From positions 700,107 to 706,393 of the forward strand of contig CP070828.1 in the NCBI GenBank assembly GCA_020344715.1: a stretch of 6,287 nucleotides of DNA, read 5' to 3'. The notes below the pieces were generated by a model. It searched no databases, was not told the DNA's origin, and saw nothing but the letters and a program-made list of their open reading frames with translations. The translations under genes were made by a program, and so were the position numbers. Numbering within the stretch: the first letter of the stretch is position 1; each line of letters starts with the position of its first letter. The DNA comes from Candidatus Bathyarchaeota archaeon. Its GTDB lineage: Archaea; Thermoproteota; Bathyarchaeia; Bathyarchaeales; Bathyarchaeaceae. Shown here in pieces: positions 1 to 5,557 of this stretch.

Positions 1-455
1 GGTTCCACCCTGTATTCATGCAATAGCTTTTCTCGTTCATCCGGTTTGACAATCTCATGTTTCGGCACTAAGACATGGTCGAAAATGTTGAAAGACGGAA
101 AGATTTTGGGAATCAGTTCTATGCCGCCTGCTTGAGCGTTGACCCGCGCTGCTTGAGTGTATCTGCCGTTTGTCACAATTACCGCTCGGTCCAGCTCCTC
201 TTCGTCCATGGCTTTTTTCAGGTTCTTAACATACTGGACCCCAATTGTTCCTCGTGACGGGAGACACCAGATGAGCATTTTAGTCTTGTCGGCAGTTTGC
301 ACTAGGAAGCCACTGTACTCTCTTATCTGCATTTGCTTAATCAGCTCATAGCCTCGAAGCTTCATCAGAATTTGTGCCTTGCGCTCTACTGTGCTGGGTG
401 GTCTAGCCCTTTTGATTTTTTTCGCTGTTTTACTCACTTTGCGCGCTTTACTCAA
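1..455 (-). CDS. rpoH: RNA polymerase subunit H (Rpo5/Rpb5) with eukaryote-like N-terminal jaw domain, partial
   Basis: The reading frame is open from 455 down to base 1 (151 codons) and its 3' end lies outside the window. Residues about 122-151 contain FDHVLVPKHEIVKPDE and LLHEYRV, the start of the archaeal RpoH / Rpb5 C-terminal assembly domain, which anchors the subunit to the polymerase core. Ahead of it, residues about 23-118 align almost without gaps to the human Rpb5 jaw. The human segment [20 protein letters not shown] corresponds here to IGVQYVKNLKKAMDEEELDR, and RAIIVV...TPSAKQS to RAVIVT...TQAARVN. From family knowledge, standard archaeal RpoH is about 75-85 residues and lacks this restriction-endonuclease-like domain. 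Residues 1-18 form a Lys/Arg-rich tail. The start is a TTG at 455-453, preceded by GAGGT nine bases upstream; a stop lies just upstream in frame, and GTG at 437 is an alternative. In archaea rpoH usually precedes rpoB, which would lie to the left. Identity is secure; the jaw assignment is very likely. Confidence 0.9.
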   Translation of the reverse strand, partial: MSKARKVSKTAKKIKRARPPSTVERKAQILMKLRGYELIKQMQIREYSGFLVQTADKTKMLIWCLPSRGTIGVQYVKNLKKAMDEEELDRAVIVTNGRYTQAARVNAQAGGIELIPKIFPSFNIFDHVLVPKHEIVKPDEREKLLHEYRVE

Positions 456-504
456 AATCTTGTAACCTCAATTGCGAACGTTGTAGTGAAATCATATCTG
501 AGAC

Positions 505-519
505 CCTTAAACTTTACGC
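505..519 (-). promoter_or_regulatory. Possible BRE/TATA promoter of rpoH
   Basis: Read on the minus strand, GCGTAAA followed by GTTTAAGG resembles an archaeal BRE plus TATA box. A start about 25 bases downstream would fall near 480-485. This leaves a roughly 25-30 base leader containing the GAGGT ribosome-binding site ahead of the TTG at 455. It is a weak match, called by eye. Confidence 0.3.
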
Positions 520-540
520 TTACGGCAAATTGACTGCTTT

Positions 541-550
541 CACACGTGTG
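541..550. repeat. Perfect palindrome CACACGTGTG between divergent promoters
   Basis: The ten bases CACACGTGTG equal their own reverse complement. They lie between the candidate TATA boxes of the leftward rpoH gene and the rightward coaD gene, a position suited to a dimeric regulator serving both. A single short palindrome could be chance; no second copy was seen in the window. Confidence 0.35.
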
Positions 551-586
551 ATGCGACTTAACTGTCCGTATAGCTAGTGACCTCAT

Positions 587-602
587 GCAAAATCCTTATC
601 TA
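587..602 (+). promoter_or_regulatory. Possible BRE/TATA promoter of coaD
   Basis: GCAAAAT followed by CCTTATCT resembles a BRE and TATA box. Initiation about 25 bases downstream would fall near 620-625, just before the AAGGAGA motif at 630-636. It is the best candidate in the divergent spacer but is not a strong consensus match. Confidence 0.3.
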
Positions 603-661
603 AACAGTCAACTTCTCTTCGATGACGATAAGGAGAAACACTAACATCCTTGGAAATAGCC

Positions 662-1138
662 ATGACCCGAAAATTTGAGACGGTAGCTGTAGGCGGAACA
701 TTCGACGAGTTCCATAAAGGTCACAAGGCGCTTCTCCTCAAGGCCTTCGAAGTTGGAGCTCACACGGTAATTGGGTTGAGCACAGATGACTTGGCTCTGA
801 AGTTGAAGAAGAACCATGAAGTGGCTCCATACGAAAAGCGATTGAAAGAACTGACCGATTTCTTGAAGAGACAAGGAGTACTGAAGCGAGCGGAGATTGT
901 TCCACTAGAAAGTCCTGACGGCATAACATTGTCGAAAGGCCCCGCTCAAGCGCTTGTTGTAAGTCAGGAAACCGAAGCACGCGCTAGAGAAATCAACCGA
1001 AAGCGAAAAGCGAAAGGTCTGCTTCCTCTACACGTAATTGTTGTTAACATGGTTCCTGCTGAAGATCACCTGGCCATCTCTACGACGAGGATTAAACAGA
1101 AAGAGATAGACCGAGAAGGTCGCTTGCTTAGGACCTAA
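662..1138 (+). CDS. coaD: Phosphopantetheine adenylyltransferase, archaeal type
   Basis: The protein joins ATP and 4'-phosphopantetheine to form dephospho-CoA, the penultimate step of CoA synthesis, in the cytoplasm. The sequence shows the nucleotidyltransferase signature: GGTFDEFHKGH near residues 11-21 supplies the HxGH motif (His18, His21), and LAISTTRIK near residues 137-145 corresponds to the second ATP-binding ISSTxxR-type motif. At 158 residues the length fits the archaeal family, which runs about 150-160. Family N-termini begin a few residues before the VVVGGTF strand, which favours ATG 662 (MTRKFETVAVGGTF). A TTG at 650 would add four residues and sits 13 bases after GGAGA (632-636), so it cannot be excluded. 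The gene is divergent from rpoH and is followed by a 132-base gap with its own downstream promoter, so it is probably monocistronic. It supplies the cofactor used by the CoA-thioester enzymes that follow. Function is confident; only the exact start is uncertain. Confidence 0.93.
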   Translation: MTRKFETVAVGGTFDEFHKGHKALLLKAFEVGAHTVIGLSTDDLALKLKKNHEVAPYEKRLKELTDFLKRQGVLKRAEIVPLESPDGITLSKGPAQALVVSQETEARAREINRKRKAKGLLPLHVIVVNMVPAEDHLAISTTRIKQKEIDREGRLLRT

Positions 1139-1203
1139 TCGCCTTCCTAGTCGTCAACATTTCTGCGCGCACGATTTTCTTGGTACTGAATCAGAATCTC
1201 CAA

Positions 1204-1223
1204 ACTACTAAAGATTTAATAAA
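1204..1223 (+). promoter_or_regulatory. BRE/TATA promoter of the thiolase-HMGCS operon
   Basis: ACTACTAAAGA followed by TTTAATAA (TATA at about 1215-1222) is the best archaeal promoter match on the plus strand in this window. A start 25-28 bases downstream falls near 1243-1248. The resulting leader of about 25 bases includes GAGG (1256-1259), eleven bases before the ATG at 1271. A competing ATG at 1264 is out of frame and soon closes. Confidence 0.55.
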
Positions 1224-1270
1224 CCCAATCAAGCAACCATGAATTTTGACGAGAAGAGGAAAGATGATTA

Positions 1271-2470
1271 ATGTCTCAAATCTGCCCAGTTATCATAGGA
1301 ATCGGCAGAACCAAATTCGGAGAACATTACGAAAGAGAGCCCGAAAAACTGATTGAAGAAGCTTGGCTTAAAGCCTCAGTATCGGCGGGGATAGAACGAA
1401 AAAACCTTGAAGCCGCCTACATTTCAGATTATTTCCTCCAAATCACCAACAAGATTGGAATTGAAGAAGGCTTCATCTCCGAGCTGACGGAATTGCACAT
1501 ACCGATGGAAAAAACAAGATCTTTCAGCTCTGCACTCCAAAATGCCTGCAATGCCATACAAGCTGGAAAATACGACATTGTCCTCGTAGGCGGAATGGAG
1601 AAGATGACTGACCGATGGGAGAAAATCCGAGATGATCTCATGCTTTTGGAAGACCCGTGGAGCTACTATGCGGGATGCACACCTGAGGCGAATCACGAAC
1701 TCATGCTAAGAGAATACATCAACAAGTATGACCTCCATGAGGAGAACCTCAATAAAGTGAACGTTGCGTTGGGTCAAATATCAGTCAAAAATCATCGGCA
1801 CGCAACAAAAAACGAATATGCCCAGTTTCCCAAGGAAATCAAGCTTGAGCAAGTTCTGGCAGAAAGGAAAAAGGGAAAAAAGCCTCTTGGTCTCTTGGAT
1901 TTCGCACCAGTATCAGATGGTGCGGCGGCTCTAGTTCTTGCTAGTCCACAAGTTGCTCGACACCACACCAGTGAGTTTATTTGCGTTGCCGGTTCGGCCT
2001 CAGCCACCGACTACATCACCTTTCCAGCCAGAGAAGACCGAACAAGCTTCATCGCCAGTCGAATTGCGATGCAAAACGCTCTCAAAAAGGTAAACATACA
2101 GCAAAACGATATCCAAATTGCAGAACTCTACGATCAATCCACACTTCTTGAAATGATTGCTTTAGAAGACTTGGGGTTCTCGAAAAGGGGCGAAGCGTGG
2201 CGAGACATATACGACAGCTGCCGAGACTACAAAGGGTTCTACATGATTAACGGAAGAGAACTCTTTGTCAACACAAACGGAGGGTTAAAGGCAGATGGAA
2301 ACCCACTTGGCGCCACGGGTGGCGCTCAAATCTTCGAAGTAGTCAAGCAACTTCGAGGTGAAGCAGGCAATAGACAAGTGAAGACAAGCAAAGAATTGCA
2401 GTTCGGATGCGTGTCTGAACTTGAAGGCTTCGGAACAAAAGCCTACGTTCACATTTTGGGGAGGAGTTGA
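1271..2470 (+). CDS. Thiolase-fold protein (archaeal acetoacetyl-CoA thiolase/SCPx-like) with catalytic residues substituted
   Basis: The 399-residue protein spans the full thiolase fold and matches archaeal acetyl-CoA acetyltransferases along its length. It has IIGIGRTKFGE at the N-terminus, YDIVLVGGMEKMTD near 101-114, PVSDGAAALVLAS near 213-225, IALEDLGF near 295, NTNGGLKADGNPLGATGG near 334-351 and AYVHIL near the end. Archaeal relatives condense two acetyl-CoA to acetoacetyl-CoA and bind HMG-CoA synthase and DUF35. Here the expected catalytic positions differ. Ungapped alignment backward from the EKMTD motif puts Thr82 where the nucleophilic Cys of AC(A)SG belongs. The His of the VHD motif is Tyr287 (ELYDQS), the His of GHPxGATG is Asn344, and the C-terminal NxGGxG loop reads ELEGFG. 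Cys93 lies eleven residues from the nucleophile position. The frame is intact, so this is no simple pseudogene. It may be a structural partner, or a Cys-free aldolase-type enzyme as in Ltp2 of steroid degradation. Fold is certain; activity is unknown. Confidence 0.85.
   Translation: MSQICPVIIGIGRTKFGEHYEREPEKLIEEAWLKASVSAGIERKNLEAAYISDYFLQITNKIGIEEGFISELTELHIPMEKTRSFSSALQNACNAIQAGKYDIVLVGGMEKMTDRWEKIRDDLMLLEDPWSYYAGCTPEANHELMLREYINKYDLHEENLNKVNVALGQISVKNHRHATKNEYAQFPKEIKLEQVLAERKKGKKPLGLLDFAPVSDGAAALVLASPQVARHHTSEFICVAGSASATDYITFPAREDRTSFIASRIAMQNALKKVNIQQNDIQIAELYDQSTLLEMIALEDLGFSKRGEAWRDIYDSCRDYKGFYMINGRELFVNTNGGLKADGNPLGATGGAQIFEVVKQLRGEAGNRQVKTSKELQFGCVSELEGFGTKAYVHILGRS
2458..2466 (+). 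promoter_or_regulatory. Strong ribosome-binding site deciding the DUF35-HMGCS start
   Basis: GGGGAGGAG overlaps the last codons of the thiolase-like gene and ends five bases before ATG 2472. It favours 2472 over an in-frame ATG at 2421, which would lie deep inside the upstream gene. The upstream stop and this start are one base apart, suggesting translational coupling and equal dosage of the two proteins. Confidence 0.75.
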
Positions 2471-2471
2471 A

Positions 2472-3983
2472 ATGAGCAGTGAACCTATTGAACGAAGAGT
2501 TTCGTATGTGGGAGATCGTCTAAAAGGAAGCAAGTGCACTCTCTGCGGCAAGGAATATTTCCGTTTAAAAGATTACTGCGGAACGTGTGGACGAAAAAGC
2601 TTTGACAAGATGGCAGACATCAATTTCTTCTACGAAAAAGGAAAACTCGAAGTCTGCACGTTCGTGAAGAAGCCGACAAACAAATTTGTGAAACTGGGTT
2701 CATACATCTACGGATTAGTTTCTTTTCACGATGGAAAAGTCAGAGTGCCAAGTCGACTCACCGACTGCGTCTTGGACGACAGTGAGATCAACCTGTCCGA
2801 GTTCGAAGGCAGAGATGTTGTTCCAAGATTTCGAAGACGCTACACTGTTGAGCAAAGTGAGGTGATCCCAACAATCTCTCTCACATTTACGTTTGCGGAC
2901 GAATACTACCCTCATCAGGAATACAAAATAGTCAAGCCTAAGAGGGAATATGAAACGCCAGGCATCGTTGGGTATGGTGTGTACGTTTCGAGATTCAGAA
3001 TCAAAGAGCCAATGATGGAGAGAGCTGTGCCATTCATAGATGAAGACGCCATCACGGCAGCAGTTGAAGCGGGAAAACTTGCCCTGATCCACGCAGGAAT
3101 TGACCAGACTTCAATCGGCAAAGTGTACGTGGGCTCAGAATCCAACCCCTACGCGGTCAAGCCAATTGCCTCTAAGGTCGCTCAAGTCCTAAAGCTAGGA
3201 GAAGAAGACAAAACCGATCGTCTTCAAAGCGTAGATGCTGTAGACACAGAATTTGCCTGCAAAGCCGCAACCAGCATGTTTAAAGATGCCACCGCCCTCG
3301 TCCACTACCCCGGCACGCCCACACCGCACGCCATGGTCATAGGCACAGACAACTCACAAGCCGCGCCTCGAACCGAAATAGGAGGAGAACTAGATTTCTT
3401 CGTCGGCTACGGCAGCTGCGCCTTCATATTCGGCAAACGGGACGTCATCGCTGAAATCGAAGGCTGGCATTCACTTACATCTGACACTCCAGATTTCTGG
3501 AGAAGAGATCTCCAGCCTTATCCAAGACATGCAGGCCGCTTCACTGGTGCCCCCGCGTATTTCAAACACATTACAAAAGCCGCACAGAAACTTATGGAAA
3601 AACTAGGATTGCACACCAGCGACATCGACTACTTCGTTTCTCACCAACCCAACGTCAACTTTCCAACTAGAGTGGCCAGAGCATTGGGCTTTAAAGAAGA
3701 CCAATACATGCAAGGCCTTCAAGTGGTGAACTTTGGCAACACCTATTCGGGTGCGTCACCCATCGGCTTGGCGGCTGTTCTTGACAAGGCAAAACCTGAA
3801 CAAAGGATCCTCTTGGTCAGCTACGGCTCAGGCGCAGGCAGCGACGCCTATTCCCTCATCACAACAGGCCAAATAAAAGAAAAGAGAAAACGCCAGAAAT
3901 TCAATGTTCAACATCAAGCTGAAGACGAGCACATCGAATACGTGGACTACGAGACCTACCGAAAACTGAAACTCGGGCTCTGA
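2472..3983 (+). CDS. DUF35 (zinc ribbon + OB-fold) fused to 3-hydroxy-3-methylglutaryl-CoA synthase
   Basis: This is a 503-residue fusion. Residues about 17-43 form a rubredoxin-like zinc ribbon with Cys22, Cys25, Cys36 and Cys39. Residues about 55-145 are the DUF35 OB-fold (VCTFVKKPTN...YGLVSFHDGKV...VVPRF). In archaeal complexes this domain bridges thiolase and synthase around a shared CoA site. From about residue 163 (PGIVGYGVYVSRFRI) begins an archaeal HMG-CoA synthase, which condenses acetyl-CoA with acetoacetyl-CoA to HMG-CoA for the mevalonate pathway. Its catalytic triad is visible: Glu223 in VGSESNPYAVKP, Cys263 in FACKAAT and His391 in SHQPNVNFP. GRFTGAPAYFKH, VNFGNTYSGASPIGLA and YGSGAGSDAYS are also conserved. 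About 18-20 residues usual between the RYRI strand and the VP..DED motif are absent (RIKEPMMERAVPFIDED). From family knowledge, DUF35 is usually a separate gene in this operon type. The start at 2472 has a strong RBS. Synthase chemistry looks intact; the acetoacetyl-CoA source is uncertain because the partner thiolase looks inactive. Confidence 0.92.
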   Translation: MSSEPIERRVSYVGDRLKGSKCTLCGKEYFRLKDYCGTCGRKSFDKMADINFFYEKGKLEVCTFVKKPTNKFVKLGSYIYGLVSFHDGKVRVPSRLTDCVLDDSEINLSEFEGRDVVPRFRRRYTVEQSEVIPTISLTFTFADEYYPHQEYKIVKPKREYETPGIVGYGVYVSRFRIKEPMMERAVPFIDEDAITAAVEAGKLALIHAGIDQTSIGKVYVGSESNPYAVKPIASKVAQVLKLGEEDKTDRLQSVDAVDTEFACKAATSMFKDATALVHYPGTPTPHAMVIGTDNSQAAPRTEIGGELDFFVGYGSCAFIFGKRDVIAEIEGWHSLTSDTPDFWRRDLQPYPRHAGRFTGAPAYFKHITKAAQKLMEKLGLHTSDIDYFVSHQPNVNFPTRVARALGFKEDQYMQGLQVVNFGNTYSGASPIGLAAVLDKAKPEQRILLVSYGSGAGSDAYSLITTGQIKEKRKRQKFNVQHQAEDEHIEYVDYETYRKLKLGL

Positions 3984-4043
3984 GAATTATGTCAAGACCT
4001 AAATACGTGTTGCGGCTGTGTACAAGAAAAGGAAATTAGTAAA

Positions 4044-4736
4044 TTGATAATTCAAGACGTGTTCAAAGTTTTGTATTCCCCATTGAAAGCGTTTGAGAAG
4101 CTAGCCAAAGCTCCAGATGTTAAAGGTCCCGCTTTTATACTCCTCGTAACACTGCTAGCATCTTTCGGCGTACAATACATAAACTCCTCCAAGACTTTGA
4201 TAGAAACTGAGCAGGGAAGTAGAGTGTACGTACCGATTAGTGCAACCGACATTTTTAGTGGTCGAATAGTTCCGGTATTGACAGAGACAGCATTCCGTTT
4301 CTTCCTCAACTGGCTAATCTATGGCGCCGTATTTTTGCTTGTTCTGAAATTGTTCAGAGCAAAAGAAGGCCCGTGGCATCATCTTTTCATCATAATCGGA
4401 TACACCCTCATTGTGGCCGCTGTCTTCAGCATTCTCAACGCAATAATCGTTTCTACGTTTCCAGAGATAAGACTCGATTTTGAAGTTTGGAACGGGGCTC
4501 TCGAAGGAGATGAGGAGATGCTCCAGCGGATGATACAGACCTACGAGGATACCTGGGGTTCCCTGTTCGTGTACCAGCTGATCCCATACTTTTCAATTAT
4601 CATCGCAACATGGACGGCTGCTCTCGGCGCAATCGCAATACATTTTCTGCGAGAAGTTTCCTGGAACAGAGCATTGATCATCACAGCGATAGTTTCCGCA
4701 GTAAGCTTACTTCTATCAGGTCCTCTGGCCTTCTAG
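4044..4736 (+). CDS. Yip1-family integral membrane protein
   Basis: The 230-residue protein starts with the Yip1-domain signature (VFKVLYSPLKAFEKLAK..DVKGPAFILL). Five hydrophobic segments follow: about residues 28-47, 85-107, 112-137, 173-200 and 208-228. The N-terminus is therefore cytoplasmic with a short amphipathic SPxxAFE helix, and a soluble loop (about 140-172) precedes the fourth helix. Eukaryotic Yip1 proteins act in vesicle trafficking with Rab GTPases; the prokaryotic members have no settled function, so only the family name is offered. TTG 4044 is chosen because it gives the full domain and follows AAAAGG (4027-4032) by eleven bases; a GTG six codons... further in is an alternative within the first helix region. 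The gene lies 60 bases after DUF35-HMGCS and may be read with it, or from a weak TATA-like CCTAAATA at 3998-4005. It converges on the regulator gene with 19 bases between stops, and it uses TAG as its stop. Confidence 0.82.
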   Translation: MIIQDVFKVLYSPLKAFEKLAKAPDVKGPAFILLVTLLASFGVQYINSSKTLIETEQGSRVYVPISATDIFSGRIVPVLTETAFRFFLNWLIYGAVFLLVLKLFRAKEGPWHHLFIIIGYTLIVAAVFSILNAIIVSTFPEIRLDFEVWNGALEGDEEMLQRMIQTYEDTWGSLFVYQLIPYFSIIIATWTAALGAIAIHFLREVSWNRALIITAIVSAVSLLLSGPLAF

Positions 4737-4755
4737 TTCTTGAGGAAGAGAATCT

Positions 4756-5178
4756 TCAAATGCTGGATAGGCAATTAGAATAGTCGCTAGAATTCATGCA
4801 TAAAAGACATTGCGAAACGTCAATAGTTGGGTTTGAACGTTTACAGAGTTCGCACATTAATCCCTTCTCTCTGGCAAGCCTGCAGATTTCACAGAACTTG
4901 ACGCCAAGTTGACGCCTGGATGTTTCGCCATCAGTGAGCATCTTTGCGGTTGCAGTTATCATCTGTTGAATCTCCTCTACATTGTCGATCACTACAACTC
5001 CGCCCCGAACATTTCGTGTATATTTGCTGATGGCGGTTTGAGTTACACCCAAAAGGTTTGCGACGTCGGTTTGTTTGAGTGTATACGTCTGAATCAGCTC
5101 TTTCGCTAGTCCCGCTCGAATGGCTGGAACGACTGATTTTACGGCAACTTCGCAGGGCATTGACATGTATGAACTCAC
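4756..5178 (-). CDS. COG2522-like HTH transcriptional regulator with cysteine-rich tail
   Basis: The 140-residue protein has the layout of archaeal COG2522 regulators. An N-terminal MPCEVAVKSVVPAIRAGLAKEL segment is followed by an XRE-like helix-turn-helix at about residues 32-56 (LKQTDVANLLGVTQTAISKY) and a helical linker. A C-terminal metal-binding module follows, with Cys96-x2-Cys99 and Cys109-x2-Cys112, plus an extra CLLC (Cys124, Cys127) and Cys136. Four cysteines fit zinc; the extra ones allow an Fe-S or redox role, but that is inference. The protein probably binds DNA as a dimer. GTG 5178 is taken as the start because the TATA box at 5202-5209 would place initiation almost on it, suggesting a leaderless mRNA. 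ATG 5166 (after GTGAG) and ATG 5160 are alternatives; family members start close to the MPCE motif. Two tandem palindromes abut its TATA box, so autoregulation is likely. Target genes are not known. Confidence 0.87.
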   Translation of the reverse strand: MSSYMSMPCEVAVKSVVPAIRAGLAKELIQTYTLKQTDVANLLGVTQTAISKYTRNVRGGVVVIDNVEEIQQMITATAKMLTDGETSRRQLGVKFCEICRLAREKGLMCELCKRSNPTIDVSQCLLCMNSSDYSNCLSSI

Positions 5179-5201
5179 TGGTGAAGAGAATGATAGAAAC
5201 G

Positions 5202-5209
5202 TATATAAG
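5202..5209 (-). promoter_or_regulatory. TATA box of the COG2522-like regulator
   Basis: On the minus strand CTTATATA is a near-consensus archaeal TATA box. Its centre is about 26 bases upstream of the GTG at 5178, so the transcript would have little or no leader. The BRE position immediately upstream overlaps the first operator-like palindrome. Confidence 0.6.
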
Positions 5210-5210
5210 C

Positions 5211-5244
5211 ATGACGCACGTCATTCATGCATGACGTATGTCAT
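5211..5244. promoter_or_regulatory. Tandem palindromic operator, two ATGAC-N4-GTCAT sites
   Basis: Two 14-bp inverted repeats, ATGACGCACGTCAT (5211-5224) and ATGACGTATGTCAT (5231-5244), share ATGAC-N4-GTCAT and lie 20 bp centre to centre, about two helical turns. A six-base spacer, TCATGC, separates them, so the four half-sites alternate in orientation. The first site sits directly upstream of the regulator's TATA box and covers the BRE position. Binding there should block TFB/TBP and repress the regulator. Paired dimer binding by the regulator encoded at 4756-5178 is the simplest reading; the right-hand gene could be controlled as well. Confidence 0.7.
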
Positions 5245-5326
5245 AAGGGAGCTTCACACATAAACTAGTTTTGTCCACTCTCATTCCCCCCTCTTCCCCT
5301 ACCAGGGATCAAAGAGGCTCCCAACC

Positions 5327-5545
5327 ATGACATACGCCAGAAATACAACAGATGAGACGAGCATATTACCTGTGACAAATTCACACAAATCTTCCGGGAA
5401 CACAGTGCTCGGAATTCCCGAACAAACGGAGAACCAGGTAGAAATACCACACAATGTCATCAACGACCTGCGTCGAACACAACGACATCTGCAAGGTCAG
5501 AAACGACATTCAGTTACTCATGTGATTAATGAAAAACACGCATAG
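5327..5545 (+). CDS. Hypothetical 72-residue protein, uncertain
   Basis: No family is recognised. The predicted protein is hydrophilic, Asn/Thr/Gln/His-rich in its first half, and ends in a basic helix-like segment (NVINDLRRTQRHLQGQKRH). It has no signal peptide or membrane segment. In favour of a gene are a GAGG motif (5314-5317) nine bases before the ATG, a CATAAACT TATA-like box near 5259-5266, and its position divergent from the regulator behind the palindromes. Against it are the short length and the unremarkable composition. The same frame continues after the TAG at 5543-5545 to a TAA at 5672-5674, so this may be the first part of a decayed or read-through gene of about 115 codons. Confidence 0.4.
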   Translation: MTYARNTTDETSILPVTNSHKSSGNTVLGIPEQTENQVEIPHNVINDLRRTQRHLQGQKRHSVTHVINEKHA

Positions 5546-5557
5546 CTGAAGATTGAA

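Noticed and set aside
75..533. Three short plus-strand ORFs (60-66 codons) in the first 530 bases
   Set aside because: They lie opposite the well-supported rpoH frame and its promoter, have no recognisable motifs or ribosome-binding sites, and overlap one another.
1139..1185. T-rich stretch (GATTTTCTTGG) after coaD as a terminator
   Set aside because: The T run is only four bases and has no hairpin. It is compatible with an archaeal poly-T terminator but too weak to call.
2421..2471. Upstream ATG 2421 as the start of the DUF35-HMGCS gene
   Set aside because: It would overlap the thiolase-like gene by 50 bases and add a tail that translates the AYVHIL-coding region in another frame. ATG 2472 has a strong GGGGAGGAG at the right distance.
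2715..3092. Minus-strand ORF of 125 codons inside DUF35-HMGCS
   Set aside because: It lies wholly within a motif-rich coding region on the other strand and has no recognisable domain.
3989..4039. 16-codon ORF (MSRPKYVLRLCTRKGN) between DUF35-HMGCS and the Yip1 gene
   Set aside because: It has no ribosome-binding site and no family resemblance, and it is short enough to be chance. A leader peptide cannot be argued from sequence alone.
4909..5109. Plus-strand ORF of 66 codons opposite the regulator
   Set aside because: It is a shadow of the COG2522-like gene, whose HTH and CxxC motifs are clearly on the minus strand.
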